Origin: Thermoplasmatota archaeon
GTDB taxonomy: Archaea > Thermoplasmatota > E2 > DHVEG-1
NCBI GenBank assembly: GCA_016930995.1
Contig: JAFGFQ010000113.1
Coordinates: 1-10,793, forward strand
DNA: 10,793 nt
Direction: 5' to 3'
Position numbers and translations under genes: made by a program. The notes below the pieces were generated by a model. That model did no database searches, had not been told where the DNA came from, and saw only the letters and a program-made list of their open reading frames with translations. Positions 1 through 6,616 of the stretch are shown in pieces (within the stretch, counting starts at the first letter, position 1; each line of letters opens with the position of its first letter).

Positions 1-566
1 ATGTGTTTGGGTTATTCATTCAAAGTTCTTTTCATAACGTCGTTTCAGAAAACACCATTAGTCAGAATAAATACCATGGTATTACATTTCTGTCCTGCTA
101 TGACAGTAGTATTTCTAGAAACGTTCTAAAAGAGAATAATCAACTGTATTTCCTGTTGGATGCTGTGTTCCAACCGTTTGGGTATAACAGTTCCGCTGGT
201 ATCTACATCGTTGACTCTTTTCGTAACACCATCATGGAAAATTCAATTCATTCGAATAATTATAATGGGATTTCCTTGATTTTATCAGGGAGGAATAGTA
301 TCTCTAATAACTCTCTTAAATCGAACAATCAAACTGGTCTGTTGCTTTTTGGTTCCAGATTCAATCGTATTTTCAAAAATACATTTCTTGACAATACTAA
401 TGATGCTTTTTTCAATATGTGTTTCTGCAATAGATGGAAGGGAAATTATTGGAATGAGGCAAGAATACTTCCCAAGCTGATACATGGAAAGCTTCTCTTC
501 AGACCTTGGATAAATATCGATTGGCACCCTGCACAGGAACCCTATACTATTCCTAAGACTGGGTGA
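1..566 (+). CDS. NosD-like right-handed parallel beta-helix protein, C-terminal part
   Basis: The reading frame is open from the left edge (codons in phase from position 3), so the N-terminus lies outside the window. About 187 residues are visible. They show irregular repeats of about 22-24 residues with N-x-I-x2-N and G-I-x-L-x2-S patterns, for example near residues 12-30, 65-90 and 88-112. This is the ladder pattern of the NosD/CASH parallel beta-helix family. The end carries a conserved closing block: N-Y-W near residue 150, a P-K-L-I-x-G stretch, then D-W-H-P-A-Q-E-P-Y just before the stop. In archaea such proteins are usually secreted or cell-surface and of unknown ligand, and the family name from copper loading of nitrous-oxide reductase need not apply. 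No nos genes are nearby. The region is more AT-rich than the housekeeping genes to its right. Family confidence is high, function unknown. Confidence 0.85.
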   Translation, partial: VFGLFIQSSFHNVVSENTISQNKYHGITFLSCYDSSISRNVLKENNQLYFLLDAVFQPFGYNSSAGIYIVDSFRNTIMENSIHSNNYNGISLILSGRNSISNNSLKSNNQTGLLLFGSRFNRIFKNTFLDNTNDAFFNMCFCNRWKGNYWNEARILPKLIHGKLLFRPWINIDWHPAQEPYTIPKTG

Positions 567-673
567 ACATCCAGAACATACTCCTACCCTATCAGAATCG
601 TTTTATAGACTCAAAACATAGACTTTACTGGTTATTTTTCATCAGGAAACCGCTGAACACCCCGCTCATAAAG

Positions 674-681
674 TTTATATG
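674..681 (+). promoter_or_regulatory. TATA box for the 63-residue membrane protein
   Basis: TTTATATG is centred about 28 nt upstream of the ATG at 706. With the usual archaeal TATA-to-start distance of about 26-27 nt, transcription would begin at or within a few bases of that ATG, giving a leaderless mRNA. No convincing Shine-Dalgarno sequence precedes the ATG, which fits. Confidence 0.5.
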
Positions 682-705
682 CTTTGAAACTCACCGGATG
701 TACTG

Positions 706-897
706 ATGAAACCAGGGAAAATCGCGTTTATTACCTTTTTTATTCTCTTTCTCAGCCTGGTTTTTCTCGTATCATTAGCAAAATTCGGCGTCGTATTTTC
801 TGCAGTAACCGTTATTTACTTTCTTTTCTTCGAAGCAATACTCCTCTTCTGCATCACTGCAGTCATGGTCGGATGTCGACGTTCATTAAAAGTATAA
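706..897 (+). CDS. Small two-helix membrane protein, unknown function
   Basis: The product has 63 residues. Lys2 and Lys5 precede a hydrophobic segment at about 6-25, a short Lys26-containing turn follows, a second hydrophobic segment spans about 28-55, and the tail is basic (C57-R-R-S-L-K-V). This predicts a hairpin membrane protein with both ends probably cytoplasmic. I do not recognise the family. The start is supported by a TATA box about 28 nt upstream, and two tandem TAA stops (895-900) close the frame. A longer frame beginning at 684 in another phase covers the same DNA but lacks protein-like character and has no promoter at the right distance. The gene is monocistronic and converges on the cysteine-rich gene to its right. 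Confidence 0.6.
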   Translation: MKPGKIAFITFFILFLSLVFLVSLAKFGVVFSAVTVIYFLFFEAILLFCITAVMVGCRRSLKV

Positions 898-962
898 TAA
901 AGAAAATACCCTTTGATACTCTTCTGAGTACAATGAGCCCTCGTCTGTCTTTCTTTCTTTAT
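888..962. terminator. Convergent gene ends with T-rich tracts on both strands
   Basis: The 61-nt gap between the converging genes has pyrimidine-rich TCTTTCTTTCTTT at 948-960 for plus-strand transcripts. The A-rich tract at 888-907 reads as a T-rich tract on the minus strand. Archaeal RNA polymerase stops at such U-rich runs without needing a hairpin. Each tract overlaps the end of the opposing gene. Confidence 0.4.
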
Positions 963-1372
963 TCATCAGAGTGCACAGTCAGTTTCTTTTTAAACAATAT
1001 GTCAAAAGGAGTGAGTTTCCGACCATCTGGCAAGAGATTTATTGGTGGTTTTTCTCCCTTACAAAAGAGTTTGTATTTCGCGCAAGTCTTGGATTTTTCC
1101 GATGACAAACAATACGCAATGAGCGTCTCCGTCATTTCCTTGACTCCTCTGTCAGTCATAAACACGTTCGTCACGAATTTTGGTAACTTCTCGATGTAAT
1201 GATTTGCGCACTGCTGGAGAAACTCGCAATTAAAAGGACTTGTACATATCATATAAATCTGGCATTTCTCGTACTCGTCAGATTCACAGACATCAAACGT
1301 TGTCACTTTCACAAGCATCGGGAATTTATTGATACATGAGCGCGTAAAATCAATATACAATGGACACACCAT
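959..1372 (-). CDS. Cysteine-rich protein with repeated C-x2-Y motifs, possible metal binder
   Basis: The product has 137 residues, ten of them cysteine: 3, 13, 29, 37, 43, 49, 55, 88, 97 and 104. There is no signal peptide or membrane segment. The pattern C-x2-Y occurs three times: C3-P-L-Y6, C37-Q-I-Y40 and C97-A-K-Y100. The last two sit in matching modules, C29-x7-C37-x2-Y and C88-x8-C97-x2-Y, which suggests an internal duplication. The C-terminal third reads Y-K-L-F-C-K-G-E-K-P-P, then L-L-P-D-G-R-K-L (113-120), and looks conserved rather than random. I cannot name the family. Cytoplasmic Zn or Fe-S binding is an inference from cysteine density alone. The ATG at 1372 has a GGTG-type ribosome site 8 nt upstream and a clear TATA box (1414-1422), so it is transcribed separately from the GTPase gene upstream. 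Confidence 0.7.
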   Translation of the reverse strand: MVCPLYIDFTRSCINKFPMLVKVTTFDVCESDEYEKCQIYMICTSPFNCEFLQQCANHYIEKLPKFVTNVFMTDRGVKEMTETLIAYCLSSEKSKTCAKYKLFCKGEKPPINLLPDGRKLTPFDILFKKKLTVHSDE

Positions 1373-1413
1373 TCTTCCTACACCTTTCCCTCTGTTTATT
1401 TACATTCATTCTG

Positions 1414-1422
1414 TATTTATAA
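1414..1422 (-). promoter_or_regulatory. TATA box for the cysteine-rich gene
   Basis: The minus strand reads TTATAAATA here, centred about 46 nt upstream of the ATG at 1372. This predicts a start near 1391 and a leader of about 20 nt. That leader contains AGGTG (1381-1385) at a suitable distance from the ATG. The box lies just beyond the end of the upstream GTPase gene, so this gene has its own promoter. Confidence 0.55.
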
Positions 1423-1474
1423 TAGTTTGGTTCTCCGAGTCGATGATATGGTCGTTCCAAGGTTGACCCCCTGG

Positions 1475-2248
1475 TTAGTCTTTCAGCAGATCTTCCCCGC
1501 CCTCAAACTGCTGCTGAATGTCGGTGTAGAGATCCTCAATACCAAAAAAATTCTGCTTCGAGGTCGGAATCAGTCGGGTATATCCCCCGATATCCTTGAT
1601 GAGGCGAAGGACATGTTCGCTCATCTCCCGATGCATCGATGGCTCCTCCCTATACAACGCCTCGTAAATCTCATCAGAGTTACTTGACCACCGCTGGATG
1701 AGCGCTAGCTCTTTTTTACTGAGCAAATCCGCTTTGCTTAGGATGTTTATCTGCGGTTGGTTCAGACGAAGATTCGTAGTAATCGCAAGCAACAGCTGCG
1801 AGACAAAACCCGAGGCGGATTTCGCAAGCAGAGGATCAAGGAGATAGCAAAGAATCGATTTCTCGGGACTTAGGAATTTTACCGTGTATTTCCCTGCTTC
1901 TCGAAACACGAACAGCTCCAGCTGACCGGGGGTATCAAGAAGGATGTAATCTGCCTTAAACGAGGTGATGCTTGTTTTGACATCTTCTGTGTTTAGCGCA
2001 ATCATGTCCGCACAGGCGATCTGGGCACCATTCGGACCAAGCTTATTTGCATCCATGACCTCACGAAGGGAAATCCAGTCTCTGATATCTACGTCGGGTT
2101 CATAGGGAAGATTCTCTGCCCCTGGATCAAGGTTTACGATGATTGCATCAAGCCCCCGGTCCTGACACCACTGCTGCATGGATGCAGTCAGCGTTGATTT
2201 CCCGGAGCCTGCGGTCCCAATAAAATAGACAAAGATTTCTTGTTTCAT
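1475..2248 (-). CDS. GPN-loop GTPase (archaeal Gpn/PAB0955 type)
   Basis: This 257-residue P-loop GTPase of the SIMIBI class belongs to the GPN-loop family. Visible motifs are the P-loop G-T-A-G-S-G-K-S-T at 11-19, the switch-I-side N-L-D-P-G-A at 39-44, the diagnostic G71-P-N73 insertion that completes the partner's active site in the dimer, D-T-P-G-Q at 105-109, and S-K-A-D at 171-174 as the guanine-specificity motif (usually N/T-K-x-D). Length fits the archaeal family, about 250 residues. Eukaryotic relatives Gpn1-3 help assemble and import RNA polymerase II; the archaeal role is not settled. Its ATG overlaps the purD stop by 4 nt (ATGA), so translation is probably coupled and the gene belongs to the pyrE-purD operon. 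The last residues are acidic and probably flexible. Confidence 0.93.
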   Translation of the reverse strand: MKQEIFVYFIGTAGSGKSTLTASMQQWCQDRGLDAIIVNLDPGAENLPYEPDVDIRDWISLREVMDANKLGPNGAQIACADMIALNTEDVKTSITSFKADYILLDTPGQLELFVFREAGKYTVKFLSPEKSILCYLLDPLLAKSASGFVSQLLLAITTNLRLNQPQINILSKADLLSKKELALIQRWSSNSDEIYEALYREEPSMHREMSEHVLRLIKDIGGYTRLIPTSKQNFFGIEDLYTDIQQQFEGGEDLLKD

Positions 2249-3579
2249 ACCTGCTCACGGATTTCCTTCATATGAAGCATACGTTTTTCAAGGAGTTTTT
2301 TGGTCCCAATGTCGTGACGGATGAAGAGATGATCACCCGTGACATAGGTTAAGGCCTTTTCACAGATTTCCTCTGCGTCGGTGAGCTCATCAGTGATCCC
2401 TACCACAGCAAGAGACCGTGAGGACCCCGTAAGAATCTGAGTATCTTTTTTATTGACGGATGCGTAGAAGAGAATCGCCCCTGTTTTCCGGATCGCCTCC
2501 TCGTCGACATAGAGCGGCTCGCCAACCATGCTTTTCACCCCATACCCCTCAGGGACGACGTATTTGCAGACCGTCGATTTCTTTTCAACCCAGATGTCCT
2601 TATTTGAGAGTGTCGCATCAAGCATCGCGCTGCATACCTCAAGAAAATCTGTTTGAAGTAACGGCAGCACGTTCATCGCCTCGGGGTCCCCGAACCGTGC
2701 ATTCACCTCGATGATCTTCACCCCGTCCGCCGTCAAGATGAACTGTCCATAGATAGGTCCGACATACGGACAGTGTTCCTGAGCAAGTGCATCGACGATG
2801 TGCTGCAGGATGCGGACGCCCTGTTGATATTCCTGTTTTGTAAGAAAGGGGAGAAGACCGTTGGCGCATGAATACGAGCCCATACCACCGGTATTCGGGC
2901 CTTTATCATCGGGCAAGAGCCGTTTATGGTCCTGGACTGCGGGGAGGGCAACGACGTGTGTGCCGTCGGTGAACGCCTGCAGGGTGAACTCCTCACCACA
3001 TGCTTTTTCTTCGATGAGGACTTTTGCTGCTCCTCCGATTTTATTGTGAATTACTTCTTTGACATACGACATGGCTTGGCTGGTGCCGTTGAAGTGGTCC
3101 CCTGCGACATGGACACCTTTCCCACCCGTTAAACCAATGGGTTTGATTGCGACCTGTGCATTAAGTTGTTCGATGAATGCTTCTGCATCCACAGGGTTCG
3201 TAAAACTCTGATGACGGAGTTGACCTGGGATGTGGTAGTGCGTCAGCAGCAGACGCATCCATTCCTTGTCTGTCTCAATGCGTGCCGCGTTTTTTTTCGG
3301 AGCACAGGTCTGTATCCCGTTTTTTATAAGCTCATCAGCCAGTCCTGCTTCTAAAGGCGCCTCTGGTCCGATGAGGGCGATATCAATGTTATTCTTTTTC
3401 GCATACGAGACGACCTCAGTAATCGCTGTTTCCTTTTGTAACAGGTAGTCTGTTACGAGTTTCTCAATACCTGGATTGAGGTTGTTCATTACGCAGAATA
3501 CTGTCGCGTTTTCAGACCGGGCAACAGCATGACAAATCGCATGTTCCCGGGCACCACCTCCAACGACGAGTATGTTCAT
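2245..3579 (-). CDS. purD: Phosphoribosylamine-glycine ligase (GAR synthetase)
   Basis: This 444-residue ATP-grasp enzyme joins glycine to 5-phosphoribosylamine with ATP, giving glycinamide ribonucleotide, the second step of de novo purine synthesis in the cytoplasm. The N-domain opens with V-V-G-G-G-A-R-E-H (5-13) and has G-P-E-A-P-L (71-76). The ATP-grasp core has K-P-I-G-L-T-G-G-K-G-V (146-156), E190-E and E196-E-F. Also visible are D-H-K-R (217-220) before G-P-N-T-G-G-M-G (227-234), and the metal-binding E291-V-N-A-R-F-G-D-P-E. The T-G-G-K-G form of the loop, in place of bacterial A-x-G-K-G, fits archaeal PurD. Length is normal and nothing is missing. A strong ribosome site, GAGGGAGAGG (3588-3597), lies 8 nt before the ATG. 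The gene follows pyrE by 28 nt and overlaps the GTPase by 4 nt. Confidence 0.97.
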   Translation of the reverse strand: MNILVVGGGAREHAICHAVARSENATVFCVMNNLNPGIEKLVTDYLLQKETAITEVVSYAKKNNIDIALIGPEAPLEAGLADELIKNGIQTCAPKKNAARIETDKEWMRLLLTHYHIPGQLRHQSFTNPVDAEAFIEQLNAQVAIKPIGLTGGKGVHVAGDHFNGTSQAMSYVKEVIHNKIGGAAKVLIEEKACGEEFTLQAFTDGTHVVALPAVQDHKRLLPDDKGPNTGGMGSYSCANGLLPFLTKQEYQQGVRILQHIVDALAQEHCPYVGPIYGQFILTADGVKIIEVNARFGDPEAMNVLPLLQTDFLEVCSAMLDATLSNKDIWVEKKSTVCKYVVPEGYGVKSMVGEPLYVDEEAIRKTGAILFYASVNKKDTQILTGSSRSLAVVGITDELTDAEEICEKALTYVTGDHLFIRHDIGTKKLLEKRMLHMKEIREQV

Positions 3580-3587
3580 TGAATGTT

Positions 3588-3597
3588 CCTCTCCCTC
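3588..3597 (-). promoter_or_regulatory. Strong ribosome binding site for purD
   Basis: The minus strand reads GAGGGAGAGG with 8 nt to the purD ATG at 3579. It sits in the short pyrE-purD gap. Together with the absence of a T-run on this strand, it indicates that purD is translated as an internal gene of a polycistronic mRNA. Confidence 0.6.
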
Positions 3598-3607
3598 ATA
3601 TTTTTTT

Positions 3608-4144
3608 TTACTGTTTCTTTTCCTTGTTTTTTAGAATCTCACTTACTGTGATAAGTGGGATGAACTCGACTTCCAGTTTATCAAGCTTTTCACGGGTACC
3701 ACTCTCTCGGTCGACAACGACGAGGGCTTTTTCGACTTCCGCATTGTTTTCCCGCAGGATCTGAATGGTTTTTACAACAGATCCCCCGCTGGTTGTGACG
3801 TCTTCGATGATCAGGACACTTTTTCCTTTCACGTCGCCTCCCTCGATTTGTTTCCCGGTGCCATGCTCCCGTTTTTCTTTTCTGATGATGACGTAGGGGA
3901 TTTGGGTTTCTAGTGAGAGTGCGACGACGAGAGGTACTGCTCCTAGCTCCATGCCTGCAAGCAGGTCATATCCTTTTGTGTATTGGCTCATCTCTTGTGC
4001 AATGAGTTTAAGGATTTTTGGGTCGGTGCTTGCTTTTTTTATGTCGATGTAGTAGTCACTGATGGCACCAGAGGTAAGCACGAAGCGACCGAACTTGATT
4101 GCACCGCATTGCTTGAGCTGCTGGATGAGTGTGTCTTTCTTCAT
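3608..4144 (-). CDS. pyrE: Orotate phosphoribosyltransferase
   Basis: This 178-residue type I phosphoribosyltransferase transfers ribose-5-phosphate from PRPP to orotate, making orotidine monophosphate in pyrimidine synthesis. Visible are F-x-L-T-S-G (21-26) with S-x2-Y-Y-I-D (29-34) for orotate and PRPP contacts, and R88-K-E-K-R-E-H-G-T-G-K with the catalytic-loop lysines and the following Q-I-E-G. The PRPP-binding signature L-I-I-E-D-V-T-T-S-G-G-S-V spans 111-123. The length matches the short archaeal form, and no decarboxylase (PyrF) fusion is present. The tail is lysine-rich. The ATG at 4144 lies about 31 nt from a TATA box, so the mRNA has almost no leader. This is the promoter-proximal gene of the pyrE-purD-GPN operon. 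Confidence 0.96.
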   Translation of the reverse strand: MKKDTLIQQLKQCGAIKFGRFVLTSGAISDYYIDIKKASTDPKILKLIAQEMSQYTKGYDLLAGMELGAVPLVVALSLETQIPYVIIRKEKREHGTGKQIEGGDVKGKSVLIIEDVTTSGGSVVKTIQILRENNAEVEKALVVVDRESGTREKLDKLEVEFIPLITVSEILKNKEKKQ

Positions 4145-4170
4145 AGTAGAGGAGGTGAATGGCTCTGGTG

Positions 4171-4179
4171 ATTTTAAAT
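4171..4179 (-). promoter_or_regulatory. TATA box for the pyrE-purD-GPN operon
   Basis: The minus strand reads ATTTAAAAT, centred about 31 nt upstream of the pyrE ATG. The expected start is about 4148, a leader of only 4-5 nt. No Shine-Dalgarno sequence is present on this strand between the box and the ATG, as expected for a near-leaderless mRNA. Confidence 0.55.
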
Positions 4180-4186
4180 GTTACAT

Positions 4187-4201
4187 TCATGTGACACATG
4201 A
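4187..4201. promoter_or_regulatory. 15-bp palindrome upstream of the pyrE promoter, candidate operator
   Basis: TCATGTGACACATGA is a perfect inverted repeat with one central base (7-bp arms around A4194). It starts 8 bp beyond the pyrE TATA box on the upstream side, at the place where an activator or repressor dimer could act. It also lies 40 bp upstream of the divergent TATA box at 4241. Arm symmetry with a single-base centre is typical of a homodimeric regulator site. Which protein would bind it is unknown. Confidence 0.4.
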
Positions 4202-4240
4202 GCATAGTTTTTATTGTTCTGCTCATATTTTTTAACAATG

Positions 4241-4248
4241 TTTATAAA
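4241..4248 (+). promoter_or_regulatory. TATA box for the secreted C39-like protein
   Basis: TTTATAAA is centred about 47 nt upstream of the ATG at 4292, giving a predicted start near 4271 and a leader of about 20 nt. The leader contains a G-run (CGGGGG, 4279-4284) that could act as a weak ribosome site. This promoter diverges from that of pyrE. Confidence 0.55.
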
Positions 4249-4291
4249 GGATGATAGCTTTCAGATGTGTGAATAAATCGGGGGAAAAAAT

Positions 4292-6436
4292 ATGAGAAAT
4301 ATAATAATCGCTATAATAGGCATTATGCTGGTGAGTGCGTCACTATGTCAAGCAACTGGATTATTAAAATCAGATAGCATACCTGTTTCATCGTCTCAAA
4401 ACAGTCTGCTAGACTCAGTAACCGTTCAGATAACACAACCACTGAAAGGCTATTTGTATCTCAACAACCGACAATTGTTCCCACTGCTGTTGTTCACCCT
4501 TGTGATTGGGAAAATAACGGTTGAAGCAACGGTCACAGGTGGACCGGTGGAAAAAGTCGAGTTTTATTATGACTCTGCGTTAAAACACACCGATTATTAT
4601 GAACCCTTTACGTGGACTATTGATGATTCAGCGTTTCTTCGACATACTATCAGCGTGAAAGCCTATGATTACCTTGGGGGGAGTAATGAAGCACAGCTCC
4701 CAGTTATCCTGTTGAAAGGCGGAGAACCGAACGGCGCACCTGAGCCGGTGGTCGTAGAACCTGTGGGCAATGGTCTGTTGTTTGATCCGCTCTGGGAAAC
4801 CATGGTGATCTCTGATAACAGTCTTTTCCTCCGAGCATTTGATTTAGCGAATGCTGAGGATATCGTCTCTACCTCGTTTGAATATTCACCTGATGAGACC
4901 CACTGGACCTTACTGGGCATCGATACGCATGGTGGGTTTCAAGGGAGTTTTCTCCCGGACGGTGAGAATCAGAAAATTGGTGATGAAGGCTGGGGGTACC
5001 GTTGGGACCTCTCGTCGCTTCCCGAAGGATTCTACCACGTCCGAGTGACGATGACAGACGAGCGGGGGCAGACCGGAGAAGCAACAAAAAAATTCTATTA
5101 CGATCCTGTGCCACCGACCCCTCAGATCCTTACGCCGGGGTATGGTGAGGCGATTCATACTCTCACCGCGTTTCAAGCGACGACCGCGGCGACGAATGTT
5201 CACTCAATGACGTTGTATCAAATTGACTCCTCTTCTCCTTTAAGACAAGGTGGTGGCTGGCATAACCAGACTGGTCTGGGAAACACACAACAAGGGGGTG
5301 TTGGCCCGAATGGGGCTGGTGGTGTAAATCGTTTCTGTGCTCCCACGGCGGTAGCTAACGCGCTTGCTGGACAAAATAACGCAAGCTTGTATCCACCAGG
5401 CAAACCGGGAAATAACACAGCTTTGGCTCAAGCCTTAGCCGGAAACATGAGTACCACTGCGAACAATGGAACGAACCCCTGGAAAAGTACCGGTGGACCG
5501 AATAATGAAAGTGAAACTGATAACGTCGGAGCAGGGATCCGAGCCTACCTTGAAGGCATCAATATGGGATGCAGCAATGATGATGGTTATGAGGTCACCG
5601 TGTATAAAATGAAGATTCAGTATAACGCAACCTCGGGGGGATGGTATCCTGTTGCAGGGAGTAATGCCGTCTTCTGGGAGGCGTACAATAACGAGATACG
5701 GAAGGGTGAGGCAGTCATTCTTGATGTTCGTCCTCTTAATAACGGTCCTGATGGAAAACCAGGAACCCCCGATGATCGTCTTGGTGGTGGGCATGCGTTG
5801 ACTGGGAGAGGATCGAATTCAGCGGCAAATCCTGATGGAACCCATTCCATTGGCTACGTCGACCCTGCTGATGGTCAAAATCATACGACAACTTGGTCGA
5901 ACTCCAGCGGTTTTAGTTATATAGGATATGGAGGTGCTTCATGGATTGTGACTGGTATGTGGGCGATTTCACCAAAGAAACCAAAAACACTTCATATGGT
6001 GGGAATCGATACCGATCCTTCTGATGGCTTGTGTGTCTACTGGGATCCGACCGGTCAGCCGAATGGCTATGAGACGTTTGTCGTTGATATTGAGGATTTG
6101 AATGGTTTTATCGGGCGAAGCATTGTCGTTGTCGAGGTTGATACGATCCCGCCGATGAGTTGGATTGATCCACCCGCAGGTCCCGTCTATCCCGATACAC
6201 CGATTACTATTTCTGCGACCGATGAGGAAGGCTCTGGTGTGGAATTGATCCATTATGAGATCTGGCGGATGGGTCTGCCTTTCCTGGTGATGGAGCATCC
6301 TGGGGACGTTGTTATGTTTCATTTCATGGAGTTCGGCATCTTTGATGGACCCGCGGATGTGTTTTTCTGGGCACAGGATGAGGCCGGCAACATCGAAATG
6401 GAACATATGACGAATTTCATTATCACACCTCGTTAG
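4292..6436 (+). CDS. Secreted multidomain protein with C39-like cysteine peptidase core and Ig-like domains
   Basis: The product has 714 residues. Residues 1-20 form a Sec-type signal peptide: Arg2, a hydrophobic core at 4-18, then a Q-A-T-G region. The residue before Cys19 is Leu, so a lipobox is unlikely. Residues about 44-140 form an Ig-like module (P-L-K-G-Y-L-Y start, V-E-F-Y-Y-D, V-K-A-Y-D) often found in archaeal surface proteins. About 150-275 is a second beta-sandwich-like region. A Gly/Asn-rich linker (315-345) leads into a C39-like papain-fold domain: R-F-C349-A-P-T-A-V-A-N-A, G-G-G-H501-A-L, and G-Y-V-D524-P. This is a plausible Cys-His-Asp triad. About 615-714 is a third Ig-like module (D-x-I-P-P, S-A-T-D-E-E-G-S-G-V). 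No C-terminal anchor or sorting signal is visible, so release from the cell is likely. Bacteriocin processing is unlikely because no ABC transporter is fused. Substrate unknown, peptidase activity inferred. Confidence 0.8.
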   Translation: MRNIIIAIIGIMLVSASLCQATGLLKSDSIPVSSSQNSLLDSVTVQITQPLKGYLYLNNRQLFPLLLFTLVIGKITVEATVTGGPVEKVEFYYDSALKHTDYYEPFTWTIDDSAFLRHTISVKAYDYLGGSNEAQLPVILLKGGEPNGAPEPVVVEPVGNGLLFDPLWETMVISDNSLFLRAFDLANAEDIVSTSFEYSPDETHWTLLGIDTHGGFQGSFLPDGENQKIGDEGWGYRWDLSSLPEGFYHVRVTMTDERGQTGEATKKFYYDPVPPTPQILTPGYGEAIHTLTAFQATTAATNVHSMTLYQIDSSSPLRQGGGWHNQTGLGNTQQGGVGPNGAGGVNRFCAPTAVANALAGQNNASLYPPGKPGNNTALAQALAGNMSTTANNGTNPWKSTGGPNNESETDNVGAGIRAYLEGINMGCSNDDGYEVTVYKMKIQYNATSGGWYPVAGSNAVFWEAYNNEIRKGEAVILDVRPLNNGPDGKPGTPDDRLGGGHALTGRGSNSAANPDGTHSIGYVDPADGQNHTTTWSNSSGFSYIGYGGASWIVTGMWAISPKKPKTLHMVGIDTDPSDGLCVYWDPTGQPNGYETFVVDIEDLNGFIGRSIVVVEVDTIPPMSWIDPPAGPVYPDTPITISATDEEGSGVELIHYEIWRMGLPFLVMEHPGDVVMFHFMEFGIFDGPADVFFWAQDEAGNIEMEHMTNFIITPR

Positions 6437-6547
6437 GGTCTGAAGCTTTAATCAAAGAACCCTCTCTTGCGGTCTCTGCTTTAGGTGTTCCTAGATTGGA
6501 GAAGAAAGAAATCCAAAGGTCCTTTCGGCTGGCACTACCTTTTATCC

Positions 6548-6572
6548 TGTTTGGTAAACACCGAACGTAAAC
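6548..6572 (+). promoter_or_regulatory. Inverted and direct repeats upstream of the winged-helix gene, candidate operator
   Basis: TGTTT-GGT-AAACA (6548-6560) is an inverted repeat with 5-bp arms. GTAAAC occurs at 6554-6559 and again at 6567-6572, a 13-bp period. Both end just before the TATA box at 6579. They could be a binding site for the regulator encoded immediately downstream, but such short repeats can arise by chance. Confidence 0.25.
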
Positions 6573-6578
6573 GCACAG

Positions 6579-6586
6579 TATTTAAA
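6579..6586 (+). promoter_or_regulatory. TATA box for the membrane-bound winged-helix regulator
   Basis: TATTTAAA is centred about 34 nt before the ATG at 6617, which predicts a leader of only about 8 nt. No Shine-Dalgarno sequence fits in that space, so the mRNA is probably close to leaderless. The 180-nt gap after the C39-like gene and this separate promoter argue against a single operon. Confidence 0.5.
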
Positions 6587-6616
6587 GGTTGTACGAGATA
6601 ATCAGCAGTAAGAATT

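Noticed and set aside
701..715. CTGATGAAACC as a possible snoRNA C box
   Set aside because: It coincides with the start codon of the small membrane protein, and no matching D box at a proper distance was found.
684..1199. 171-codon plus-strand frame overlapping the small membrane protein and the cysteine-rich gene
   Set aside because: It is antisense to the cysteine-rich gene over most of its length, is low-complexity and Ser/Phe-rich, and its start falls between the TATA box and the better-supported ATG at 706.
1458..1475. Imperfect hairpin CCAAGG...CCCTGG after the GPN GTPase gene as a terminator
   Set aside because: The stem has a mismatch and no T-run follows on the minus strand, so I do not call a terminator.
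2460..3132. Several plus- and minus-strand frames inside purD
   Set aside because: They are shadows of purD. purD has every family motif in order, while the shadows are Arg/Pro/Ser-rich.
4151..4194. Plus-strand GGAGGTGA followed by ATG and an 11-codon frame in the pyrE/C39 divergent region
   Set aside because: The ribosome-site-like sequence touches the ATG with no spacing, there is no TATA box for it on this strand, and it lies inside the pyrE core promoter. Best read as chance.
4292..4351. Lipobox at Cys19 of the secreted C39-like protein
   Set aside because: The residue before the cysteine is Leu rather than Gly/Ala/Ser, so an ordinary Sec signal peptide is more likely than a lipoprotein.
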